The notes under the pieces are model-generated. The model did not search any database. It was not told where the DNA came from and saw nothing but the letters and a program-made list of their open reading frames with translations. Below are positions 26,858-34,699 of a stretch of DNA of 40,977 nucleotides, one piece after another. Source of the stretch: an uncultured Dorea sp. (GTDB lineage: Bacteria; Bacillota; Clostridia; Lachnospirales; Lachnospiraceae); NCBI GenBank assembly GCA_910579925.1, contig CAJTVY010000031.1:1-40977 (forward strand), given 5' to 3'. Both the position numbers and the translations under genes were made by a program. Numbering within the stretch: position 1 is the stretch's first letter; the number at the start of each line of letters is the position of its first letter.

Positions 26858-26882
26858 GGGACAGCTTTTTTATTGCTGTCCC
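26858..26882. terminator. Hairpin terminator downstream of the channel operon
   Basis: GGGACAGC (26858-26865) and GCTGTCCC (26875-26882) form an 8-bp stem with a 9-base loop. On the minus strand a T-rich stretch follows, so it would end the membrane-protein operon. It could also end the doubtful plus-strand frame. Confidence 0.6.
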
Positions 26883-26916
26883 CGTTTCCATACAGTCTCC
26901 TGTATATCTCATACAC

Positions 26917-27339
26917 CTATCCCTTATGATTGAATTCCTTTATTTTCCGGGATAACTGCCGCAGTTCCTCCTCAGACAGTTCCGGCAGCCGCTCTAATTT
27001 CTCAAAAAAAACCGAGATCGTCTCCTTCTCCCTTGCTTTCAGATATTCCATATAATAACTCACCACAACTCCCGGAACCATCGCTGTCATCAGGATTCCG
27101 TAGGCTGCCACAAGTACCGTGACAATCCGTCCGCCCCTCGTAACGGCGTAGATATCGCCGAACCCAATCGTGGTAGAAGCGACGAAACAGTACCAAAGCC
27201 CGTCTCCCCAGGTATGAATCCCCGGTTCTAACACGGCCAGTACCGCCGCCGCCAGACAGAGGAACATCAGGAAGCTGAGAAAGATCTTCAAAGTTCCCGT
27301 CCGCTTCAGAACATCATAAGACCGCTTCCATGCTTTCAT
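26917..27339 (-). CDS. Two-helix ion channel, K+-channel pore type
   Basis: This 140-residue membrane protein has two transmembrane helices (about 18-38 and 72-95) around a pore loop with TTIGFGDIY (Thr57-Asp62), the K+ selectivity-filter pattern. A charged C-terminal coiled tail follows. There is no RCK/TrkA-N domain, so gating by nucleotide is unlikely. AGGAG precedes the ATG. It is the last gene of a four-gene membrane-protein operon, 21 bases after the DUF308 gene. Confidence 0.85.
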   Translation of the reverse strand: MKAWKRSYDVLKRTGTLKIFLSFLMFLCLAAAVLAVLEPGIHTWGDGLWYCFVASTTIGFGDIYAVTRGGRIVTVLVAAYGILMTAMVPGVVVSYYMEYLKAREKETISVFFEKLERLPELSEEELRQLSRKIKEFNHKG

Positions 27340-27360
27340 CTCCGGCTCCTAATATCCGCC

Positions 27361-27879
27361 TTACTCCTCTTTACCGGGAATATACTGCGCCATCACAATC
27401 ATACTGATTCCGCTTTCGATAAAATAAACGCCTACCAGGATTCCAAACGTAAACGCAAGCAGCATCGGATGTATCACAGAATAAACGCCTACCAGAACAC
27501 CAAGAATCCCAAGAGTCAGGGTCCAGACCCATCCCATTCCCTTGGTGATTTTCTTCTGGCGGAATGCCTGGAAGATGTTGATCACACCCTGCAGTATGAA
27601 CCAGAACGCCATCAGATAGAGCAGCATACCGTCCGTCATCAGCTTCAGTCCCGGCACAACCAGAATCACAATCCCCAGAATAATACTTAGTATGTCGAAT
27701 ACAAATTCTATCCCATAGGTCTTATTAGAAACTGACCGGATAATTCCCACAGTCCCGTAGACAAAGAGCAGAATCACAAGAAAATACCCTGCCTCCAGAA
27801 ATGTAACCAATGGAGTAAAAATACAGGAAAGCCCGCATATTGTAATCAGTACCCCAAATATAATCGTAAAAATCTTCAT
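27361..27879 (-). CDS. DUF308/HdeD-like membrane protein
   Basis: This 172-residue protein has six predicted transmembrane helices and the gene-duplicated, glycine-rich look of the HdeD/DUF308 family. The segment FWFILQGVINIFQAFRQKKI is typical. Family members are linked to acid tolerance in enterobacteria, but the clostridial ones are uncharacterised. The ATG at 27879 has AGGAGG nine bases upstream; the longer reading to 27930 has no such site. It lies between the ClC and channel genes in one operon. Confidence 0.82.
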   Translation of the reverse strand: MKIFTIIFGVLITICGLSCIFTPLVTFLEAGYFLVILLFVYGTVGIIRSVSNKTYGIEFVFDILSIILGIVILVVPGLKLMTDGMLLYLMAFWFILQGVINIFQAFRQKKITKGMGWVWTLTLGILGVLVGVYSVIHPMLLAFTFGILVGVYFIESGISMIVMAQYIPGKEE

Positions 27880-27952
27880 AAAATTAATCCTCCTGATTCT
27901 TTCATTTTTCTTCCCATACAGTATTTCCATATGGTTCAGTTTTATAAATTAG

Positions 27953-29188
27953 TTACTGCTCTGCTGTCTCAGACTTTGAACAGAGCATACTTCCGGCCGC
28001 TGCCGAAAGGAAGATCCACAGAAACAGCTTTACCGGGAAACACAAGAATAGCAGCACCGTCACTGCCAGGGGCTTCTTCATAATTCCGCCAAGCAGAGCC
28101 GCCGTCACGGTGGCGGCGCCAAATGCCATATGTCCGCCTGAATACCCGAACGCCAGCGCACCGGCTGCATACCCCAGACACACTCCTGCAAAGATAATCG
28201 GGAAGAAATGCCCTCCCTTAAGCCCGGACTGGATACAGATATTTGTAAGCAGCACCTTTAGAAACCCAATGACAGCAAGAATAAGCGGCGCATACATCTC
28301 ACAGTCTGCCACCAGTTCTCCCATGGCCTCCTCCCCTGAGAACATCAGCACCGGCATTAACATCCCCATAGCTCCCAGACAGATTCCCCCTGCCGTCTCT
28401 CTTGCAATTCCCGGAAGTACTGTCAGAATCTTCCTGGCTGCCGAGTGAGAAAGGAAATAGAACTTCGCCAGGACACAGCCAAGCAGGATATATACGACCA
28501 GCATAAGGTAGTCCAAAAGTTCCGGCTGCATTTGCGGGAACGAAGGCAGCGCCCCAAGTCCTGCGCCGAACAGACCGGACAAAAGCATGTAACATCCGGT
28601 TCCGGCTGCGGCGGCAAGCCCATACAGGAACAATTTCAGCGTCCCGGGAAGGCTGATGATCTCCTTGTCCCGGTTTTCTTCTTCCACGGTAAATACGCCG
28701 AACAGGGGCGAACGGAATAAGACGCCAAGGGTCACCGCAACCCCCACCTGGGAATACTCCTTCGCATTCTGCCTTGCAAAAGACAGGTTATCCCCAATCC
28801 AGTAACACAATCCTACAATTACACCGGTAAGCCCTGCCTCCGGACCGATACTGCTGCCAAGCAGAAGCGGGAACAGCGCACTGAGAAGAAGCACCGGCAT
28901 ATGAGAATAATCAAATGTCTTCTCCGCTTTCACCTTCGCCATCACCGTATCCAGCTCCTCCGGGTAATCCCCGAACTTTCGACGGAAACATCCGATCAGA
29001 AAAGCTCCGACCGTACACACGATCAATGTGTAACAGGGAATGGAATAACGGGAAGGAAGCCAGTCCCATAGAAAATGTATCCCGAGGGCCATAACCTTTA
29101 AAAACACCCAGATCACGCCTCCTGCCACGGCCCCGATGATACAGCAGAATAAAATCAGATATACATTATTTCTTACCGTCTTGCCCAT
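27953..29188 (-). CDS. ClC-family chloride channel/antiporter
   Basis: This polytopic membrane protein of about 411 residues belongs to the voltage-gated chloride channel family. Selectivity motifs include GSSIGPEAGL (second anion-binding motif) and KGGHFFP (GxFxP). No CBS domain follows. It may exchange Cl- for H+ or carry fluoride or another anion; the motifs do not distinguish these. The chosen ATG at 29188 is preceded by AAGGAG; the annotation could extend 14 codons to 29230. Its start lies inside the end of the upstream gene (23-base overlap), so translation is likely coupled. Confidence 0.87.
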   Translation of the reverse strand: MGKTVRNNVYLILFCCIIGAVAGGVIWVFLKVMALGIHFLWDWLPSRYSIPCYTLIVCTVGAFLIGCFRRKFGDYPEELDTVMAKVKAEKTFDYSHMPVLLLSALFPLLLGSSIGPEAGLTGVIVGLCYWIGDNLSFARQNAKEYSQVGVAVTLGVLFRSPLFGVFTVEEENRDKEIISLPGTLKLFLYGLAAAAGTGCYMLLSGLFGAGLGALPSFPQMQPELLDYLMLVVYILLGCVLAKFYFLSHSAARKILTVLPGIARETAGGICLGAMGMLMPVLMFSGEEAMGELVADCEMYAPLILAVIGFLKVLLTNICIQSGLKGGHFFPIIFAGVCLGYAAGALAFGYSGGHMAFGAATVTAALLGGIMKKPLAVTVLLFLCFPVKLFLWIFLSAAAGSMLCSKSETAEQ

Positions 29189-29969
29189 CTGCCTCCGTCT
29201 CCTTCTTACCGTCCTCCCTGCACACCTCATTTACCTGTGGGATTAATGAAGAGGCCAGTTTTCCCTTTCCTCTCTGTTTCAGATAGATAATACCGATAAT
29301 GGAAAATACGACTGCCCCGATAAAGTTCACGATCAGATCTTTCATAGTATCTACAATCCCGATATCAAGATAGCCGCCAAAATTCCACTCTTCCCCGTTT
29401 ACCACAAGAGATTCCACCGTTACCTTGATCGGGTTATTGGCCCCGGCAGGATCAAGCTTCACAGAACTGATGGTTGGCAGAATCCAGTCCTTCTGCATAT
29501 CCGTGTGAAAAAACCAGTCCATACTGAACTCGAAAAACTCCCAGACCACCCCTACCGTCATAGAGAAGCAGAATGCCACAAACGCCACGAAATACGGGGA
29601 CATTCTTATGGAAAATTTCTCACTTCGGTTAAACAGATCAATCAGCGCAAATCCGATGGCCGCCATCAGAAATCCGTTGGTCGTATGTAAGATAGTGTCC
29701 CAGATGGGAATCTTAATATAAAATGCATTAATCTCCCCCAGAATCTCCGCCGAAAAGATGAAGATCAGTATAACCCCCTTAAGTCCTGCCGGAATGGTGA
29801 CTCCCATCATCTTTTCAATCAGCTGCGGCACCATAAACAGAATCAGAGTCAGAATCCCCAGAAACATATTATGGTAGCTCCCCAGGAAAAACTGCCGGAC
29901 TACAGACAGCAGCACCAGGGCAATCAACACTATTTCTACCCCGGTTTTCTTTTTCATTTTTTCGTTCAC
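29166..29969 (-). CDS. DUF2238-like polytopic membrane protein
   Basis: This 267-residue membrane protein has about six to seven helices. It shows the Asp/His/Glu-rich conserved pattern of the DUF2238 (YjdF-like) family: DTILHTTNGF, WEFFEFSMDWF and DTMKDLIVNF. These polar residues within membrane segments suggest ion or metal handling, but no function is known to me. It starts at GTG with GGAG seven bases upstream; the nearest ATG is too far from that site. It is the first gene of the ion-channel-like operon and ends inside the ClC gene start. Confidence 0.7.
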   Translation of the reverse strand: MNEKMKKKTGVEIVLIALVLLSVVRQFFLGSYHNMFLGILTLILFMVPQLIEKMMGVTIPAGLKGVILIFIFSAEILGEINAFYIKIPIWDTILHTTNGFLMAAIGFALIDLFNRSEKFSIRMSPYFVAFVAFCFSMTVGVVWEFFEFSMDWFFHTDMQKDWILPTISSVKLDPAGANNPIKVTVESLVVNGEEWNFGGYLDIGIVDTMKDLIVNFIGAVVFSIIGIIYLKQRGKGKLASSLIPQVNEVCREDGKKETEADGQDGKK

Positions 29970-30032
29970 TTTAACTCTCCTCTCTTCGCACTATCGTTTT
30001 ATGTTAATAAAAATCTCCTCTTTCTTGGAGAC

Positions 30033-30064
30033 CTACATCAATTATACCGATTCTGCACCAAAAA
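30033..30064 (-). promoter_or_regulatory. Promoter-like element A, repeated upstream of the hybrid kinase
   Basis: This 32-bp stretch contains TATAAT on the minus strand (30046-30041), about 70 bases ahead of the membrane operon. It matches 33701-33732 at 29 of 32 positions. No consensus -35 is conserved at either copy, which suggests an activator-dependent promoter or a shared operator. Confidence 0.6.
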
Positions 30065-30117
30065 GGCAGGGCCGATGCATGAAGGAAATCTTTCTCCTTC
30101 ATGCATCGGCCCTGCCT
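30064..30117 (-). terminator. 23-bp perfect hairpin, terminator of the hybrid kinase gene
   Basis: Arms 30064-30086 and 30095-30117 pair without mismatch, with an 8-base loop. On the minus strand the stem is followed by a run of T. It lies 12 bases past the kinase stop and abuts promoter element A. Confidence 0.85.
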
Positions 30118-30128
30118 GCAGTAATCCC

Positions 30129-33100
30129 TTAATGCAGGAGCTGACGCAGTGCGTTCATAAGCAGTTCAATATCAAGTGGTTTGGCGATATGGGCGTTCAT
30201 GCCGCTTTTAAATGCCGCCTCCTTATCCTCCTCCATGGCATTTGCCGTCATAGCGATGATTGGCAGAACCTTCGCATCCTTACGGCGCATAGCCCGGATT
30301 GCTTTCGTAGCCTCATATCCGTTCATGATCGGCATCTGTACATCCATCAGTACCGCATCATAATAGCCTTCTTCCGAATTTTCAATCATAGCGACTGCAT
30401 CGGTGCCGTCCGGTGCAGACTCGATTACAAAACCGGCCTCTTCCAGAATCACCTCTGCGATTTCACGGTTCAGTTCATTATCTTCTACCAGAAGAAGTCT
30501 CTTACCGCTGAAATCCATCTGCCGCCATATAGCCTCCTCTTCCGCCTGCTTTGTATCGCCGATACTATTTGCCGCCAGCAGGGCAGATTTTAAGTCGGAC
30601 ATAAACAACGGTTTGGCACAGAAAGCAGTAACGCCTGCAGATTTTGCCTCCTCCTCAATATCCGCCCAGTCATAAGCAGTCAGAATAATAATCGGCGCAT
30701 CCTTCCCGACGGAGTTACGGATTCTTCTTGCGGTTTCGATCCCGCTGGTTTCCGGCATCTGCCAGTCGATAATGTAAGTATGGTAGGGATCCCCTTCCTC
30801 ACTGGCAGATTTTGCCCGGTATACCGCCTCTCTGCCGGATGTCGTCCATTCGGCGCGAAGCCCGATACTTTTCAGCATTTTGCTTACACTGTCGCAGACA
30901 TTAAAATCATCATCCACCACCAGAGAACGTAAGCCTTCCAGTTCCTTGATCTGTTCTGCGTTTTTTTCAATATCCTGAAGCTTAAGCGGAAGCGTTACTG
31001 TAAAAGTACTGCCTTTTCCCACTTCGCTTTCAACGCCGATCTCTCCTCCCATCATATCCACAATACTTTTCGTAATTGCCATGCCGAGCCCCGCTCCCTG
31101 GATACCGCTTCTCGTGGCCGTGGATTCCCTTTCAAAAGGTTCAAATATATGTTCTGTAAATTCCCGGGACATTCCGATCCCATTATCTTTAATGGTGAAA
31201 ATATAATCTCCCCACCCATGCCGGAAGGTAGTCTGCTGTGTAATCCTAAAGGTCACCGTCCCGCCGGCCGGCGTATATTTCACGGCGTTGCCCATCAGAT
31301 TGATAAAAATCTGATTCAGCTTCAACGGATCTGCAATCACATCCTCGTTCACTACCTCAAACGTATCAATAAACATCTCAAGCTGCTTGGATTTCACCTG
31401 CGGCTGAATAATGTTCACCAGATTATGCATAAGTTCCGGAATATTACACTCCTGATTATGAATCGTAAGCTTCCCGCTTTCAATCCGGCTCATATCCAGA
31501 ATATCATTAATCAGTCCCAGCAGATGATTACTGGATGAGAGGATTTTCTGCAGGCAGTCACGCACCTGATCCGTACGCTCCATATGACTGGCAGCGATGG
31601 TTGCAAAGCCGATAATGGCGTTCATTGGCGTGCGGATATCGTGGCTCATATTGGAGAGGAAGGTAGTCTTTGCCTGGTTGGCATGCTGGGCCTGCATAAG
31701 TGCATCCTGCAGCGCCTGCGTCTGTTCACGCTGTTTTCTGACCTGTTCCGTGATGTCCTTGGAAACAACCATGGCGATAAGATCGCCGTTATCCTCGTCG
31801 CGGGTCATGATAAAGGACTGACGGACACACATTGGTTCCGTTTTCTCCGATCCGCCCCAATAGTCCACATCCACTTCCATATCCCCATGCTCATACCGGG
31901 CTTTCAGATAGTCCACGTTTACGACAGTCAGATAATCCTCCCGGGATTCCGGCAGAATATACTGCGCCCACTTCTCGAAACATTCGGACGCTTTGCAAGG
32001 CAGAGACAGACCGGTCCTCTTAAGCAGGGAAAGTTCTGTTCCATTCACCATACAGTTGATATCCTGTTCAATCCGGTCTTTCGAAAGATTACACTCAAAA
32101 GCGCTGAAAGCATTGGACATGATGGCGATCCGGTACTGCCGTTCCTTTCGATTCAGCACAGCCCGTTCCCGCTGTTCCTTAAGTTCCCTGCGTTTTAATT
32201 CGGTTACGTTCTGGCGGACATATAATATTCTGGCAGGCCTTCCGTCTTTCCGTTCCAGGCACACCGCAATCAGATGTTCCCAGTCCTCTTTCCCCTGTCG
32301 GGAAACATGGCATTCAAAAGCCGCAGAATCTCCTGCATCCAGATTCTCTTTTAATGTATCACTCTGACAGAAATGAAGGAAGTCTTCTTTTTCCTCTTCC
32401 CCAATGATATCCGAGGCCTCGCACTCTATCATTTCTCTGTAACTGCCTTCCAGGGGGACGCTGGCATTCAACGATCCGATCCCCGCAATATAGGAATAGT
32501 GGTCGTGTTCTAAATCCACCATAAGATATCGGGAAGAGAAAATGATATTCATACCTCGCAGCACATCATTAATCAGATGATTCTCCGTTTCCAGCTGCCT
32601 TCTCTGCCTTCTTGCACGCAGCACCAGAAATACAATGTAAATCAGGAACAGCACAAGCAGACAGATCTCCAATAAGACCCCCGCCATATTCGCTCTTTTA
32701 ACCATGGACTGCGTAACGTTCTTAGGAAATGCCTGTACGAGGATATAATCATACTCCTTCAGAGGCATGACGCACAGATTATCTGTTTTACAGCCCTCAC
32801 CGCACAAAAGCGCCGTCTCGCTGCCCTCTTCAAACGCCTTTTTCGCTGCTTTTGCGGTCCTTTCATCAATCACCCCCGACTGGGTCAGAGACTGAAACAG
32901 GTCGTCGCCATAAGTTCCGTCCCCCGAGTCGGCAATCACCTTCCCATCCTGCATGCACAGGAATACATCGGCAGCTTCTCCGAAGTAACTGGCAGTCAGC
33001 ATATTCTTCAGATATTCCTCTGCAAAATAAAGTCCCAGAAATACTCCCTCTATTTCCTGTCCATGGTATACAGGAGCATAAAAAACCATCATGGGCTTAC

Positions 33101-33530
33101 CCGTAAGTCTGGACTTTTCCACCGTCTCAAGCCCTCTCTCTCCCCTCATTCCACGGACAAAAAAATCCCGGTCTGAACTGTCGTTAGTTTCCCCGTTAGA
33201 GGATAGATTCACTCCCTGTGCATTGACAAACTGAACGGCATCAAAGGTGGTATTCTCCTCGATCGCCTTGAGCACCTGGGCATTAATCTCTGCGCTGTTT
33301 CCGCCTGCACTGATCAGATAAGCGCTGTTCTGAATCCGCTGCAGTGCATTGTCAAATTCACTGTCTATACGGTTTACCGTCTGCCGGGCGCAATCCTCCG
33401 CATAGATTCTGTTCTGTTCCTGAATCCGCTCCCTGTTCTTTGTTGTGTAAATAAAAAAAAGAACGAGTACAGCCGTCAGAAAGAGAAGTGCATATATAAC
33501 CGGCTGCCATAGTTTCTTGTGTTGTTTCAT
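30129..33530 (-). CDS. Membrane hybrid histidine kinase with two receiver domains
   Basis: This 1133-residue sensor has TM1 (about 10-27), an extracellular Cache-like sensor (about 30-275) and TM2 (about 280-305). Two PAS-like regions (about 330-590) precede HisKA (His630 in SHDIRTPMN), HATPase_c, REC1 (Asp922 in IIDWQMP) and REC2 (Asp1063 in LMDVQMPIMNG). No DNA-binding or Hpt domain is present, so output must pass to another protein. No good ribosome binding site lies directly before the ATG; a strong AAAGGAGG sits about 60 bases upstream without a matching start. The 5' leader from promoter element B would be about 170 bases. It diverges from the LytTR/GHKL pair. Confidence 0.92.
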   Translation of the reverse strand: MKQHKKLWQPVIYALLFLTAVLVLFFIYTTKNRERIQEQNRIYAEDCARQTVNRIDSEFDNALQRIQNSAYLISAGGNSAEINAQVLKAIEENTTFDAVQFVNAQGVNLSSNGETNDSSDRDFFVRGMRGERGLETVEKSRLTGKPMMVFYAPVYHGQEIEGVFLGLYFAEEYLKNMLTASYFGEAADVFLCMQDGKVIADSGDGTYGDDLFQSLTQSGVIDERTAKAAKKAFEEGSETALLCGEGCKTDNLCVMPLKEYDYILVQAFPKNVTQSMVKRANMAGVLLEICLLVLFLIYIVFLVLRARRQRRQLETENHLINDVLRGMNIIFSSRYLMVDLEHDHYSYIAGIGSLNASVPLEGSYREMIECEASDIIGEEEKEDFLHFCQSDTLKENLDAGDSAAFECHVSRQGKEDWEHLIAVCLERKDGRPARILYVRQNVTELKRRELKEQRERAVLNRKERQYRIAIMSNAFSAFECNLSKDRIEQDINCMVNGTELSLLKRTGLSLPCKASECFEKWAQYILPESREDYLTVVNVDYLKARYEHGDMEVDVDYWGGSEKTEPMCVRQSFIMTRDEDNGDLIAMVVSKDITEQVRKQREQTQALQDALMQAQHANQAKTTFLSNMSHDIRTPMNAIIGFATIAASHMERTDQVRDCLQKILSSSNHLLGLINDILDMSRIESGKLTIHNQECNIPELMHNLVNIIQPQVKSKQLEMFIDTFEVVNEDVIADPLKLNQIFINLMGNAVKYTPAGGTVTFRITQQTTFRHGWGDYIFTIKDNGIGMSREFTEHIFEPFERESTATRSGIQGAGLGMAITKSIVDMMGGEIGVESEVGKGSTFTVTLPLKLQDIEKNAEQIKELEGLRSLVVDDDFNVCDSVSKMLKSIGLRAEWTTSGREAVYRAKSASEEGDPYHTYIIDWQMPETSGIETARRIRNSVGKDAPIIILTAYDWADIEEEAKSAGVTAFCAKPLFMSDLKSALLAANSIGDTKQAEEEAIWRQMDFSGKRLLLVEDNELNREIAEVILEEAGFVIESAPDGTDAVAMIENSEEGYYDAVLMDVQMPIMNGYEATKAIRAMRRKDAKVLPIIAMTANAMEEDKEAAFKSGMNAHIAKPLDIELLMNALRQLLH

Positions 33531-33700
33531 CCGACTCGGCGCAATCCATTCTGAAATTTAATCAGAAGAATCAAAATGCGCCGTCACCACCTCCTTTAAA
33601 TAGCCACTACATTTTAAATTACAATTATTTTAACATGATTCATGTGCAGCTACAAGAAAAATCATCTACGTTCCCACCGTTTCATCTTTCGTTTCTCATT

Positions 33701-33732
33701 CTACACCAATTATACGGATTCCGCACCAAAAA
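33701..33732 (-). promoter_or_regulatory. Promoter-like element B upstream of the hybrid kinase
   Basis: This is the second copy of the 32-bp element (29/32 match to 30033-30064), with TATAAT on the minus strand at 33714-33709. It is preceded on that strand by a weak 5-bp hairpin and seven T, so both copies follow hairpin-plus-T sequences. Confidence 0.6.
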
Positions 33733-33810
33733 AACCGACAGATCCGCCGTCTTTTGTCCCTAAAAATCCACCGTTTATCCCATGTTGTAGAATTCAAAAA
33801 GTAAAAACTT

Positions 33811-33816
33811 TATAAT
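33811..33816 (+). promoter_or_regulatory. TATAAT box of the LytTR/GHKL operon
   Basis: TATAAT lies 140 bases before the response regulator start. There is no consensus -35. ACCGTTTAT at 33770-33778 fits the LytTR half-site pattern, but I do not see a convincing second half-site at the expected spacing. Confidence 0.45.
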
Positions 33817-33834
33817 AAATTTACCCTTCACACA

Positions 33835-33906
33835 CATCTATCCGAGGCGGATACATGGCAGACTGGCCAGTCCTCTCAGTATACTGGCGCCGCCGCCGGA
33901 TAGATG
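33835..33906 (+). promoter_or_regulatory. Structured 5' leader of the LytTR/GHKL operon
   Basis: CATCTATCCG (33835-33844) pairs with CGGATAGATG (33897-33906). GGCGG (33846-33850) then pairs with CCGCC (33890-33894), giving about 15 bp with a small internal bulge. Inside are two palindromes, GACTGGCCAGTC (33861-33872) and CAGTATACTG (33877-33886). An alternative pairing of GCCAGT with ACTGGC excludes the first. The CCTCT at 33872-33876 could pair with AGAGG of the ribosome binding site. It matches no riboswitch class I know. Confidence 0.45.
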
Positions 33907-33955
33907 AGGGTATTTTCTTATCTTCTATATTATTTTACGAAAGAGGTGCTTAAAG

Positions 33956-34699
33956 ATGTTACGTCTTGCCATCTGTGATGATGACAGAACCGATCTTACG
34001 AAAACTGCAGGGATCGTCAGGCAATGGTGTCAGTGCCAGAATCATCCGGAGATCCGGATCCATCCCTTCCGTTCTCCTTATAATCTGATCGATTCCGTCA
34101 CATCCGGTGAAGCTTACGATATCTTCCTGCTTGATATTCTCATGCCGGAAATGACCGGTATCCGTCTGGGGGAACAACTCCTGGATCTGCTGGGGGAACC
34201 GTTGATCGTCTATCTGTCTTCAAGCAGAGATTTTTATCCGGATGCATTCCGCCTGTATGCATTTAATTATCTCTGTAAACCGATCAGTGAGGATACTCTG
34301 TTTCCGGTGCTTAACAGGTTTGCTCTTCGTCATGGACAACAGGAAAAGAATGTTTTCATGCTTAAGACAGCAGAAGGAATCCGCCATATCCCACTGCACA
34401 CGATTGTCTATACAGAACTGCTCTCACACGTGTGCCACTTTCATCTGTCGGACGGAAAGCATTTGAAAAGCATGTATCTTCGTTCCGGACTCAGTCAGTT
34501 TCTGGCTCCGGTACTGGAGCAGCCGAATTTCCTCAAGACGCATACATCCTTTGTTGTAAACCTGGATTATTCCGACCGCCTGACTACAGGCAGCCTTGCG
34601 CTGACTACCGGAGTTACGGTTCCTGTCGCCCGATCATTTGCCGCAAAGGTACAAAAGCGCTATATTGATTACTGGCTTCAGGAGGTAAAAGAGCCATGA
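33956..34699 (+). CDS. LytTR-family response regulator
   Basis: This 247-residue regulator has an N-terminal receiver domain (about 1-120; ICDDD acidic pocket and phosphoacceptor Asp in FLLDILMPEMTG). A C-terminal LytTR DNA-binding domain follows (about 140-240; FLKTHTSFVVNLDY). Such AgrA-like proteins activate promoters through paired direct repeats. AGAGGTG precedes the ATG after a long structured leader. The stop overlaps the kinase start by four bases (ATGA), so the pair is translationally coupled. No AgrB/AgrD-type peptide gene is present here, so the signal is unknown. Confidence 0.92.
   Translation: MLRLAICDDDRTDLTKTAGIVRQWCQCQNHPEIRIHPFRSPYNLIDSVTSGEAYDIFLLDILMPEMTGIRLGEQLLDLLGEPLIVYLSSSRDFYPDAFRLYAFNYLCKPISEDTLFPVLNRFALRHGQQEKNVFMLKTAEGIRHIPLHTIVYTELLSHVCHFHLSDGKHLKSMYLRSGLSQFLAPVLEQPNFLKTHTSFVVNLDYSDRLTTGSLALTTGVTVPVARSFAAKVQKRYIDYWLQEVKEP

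Noticed and set aside
33561..33587. A GTG-started 9-codon leader peptide before the hybrid kinase
   Set aside because: The GTG is only two bases from the ribosome binding site, too close for normal initiation, and no conserved content is visible.
33835..33906. A known riboswitch class (c-di-GMP, guanidine, TPP, T-box, ZTP)
   Set aside because: The conserved core sequences of these classes are absent; only the general stem-and-alternative-pairing look is present.
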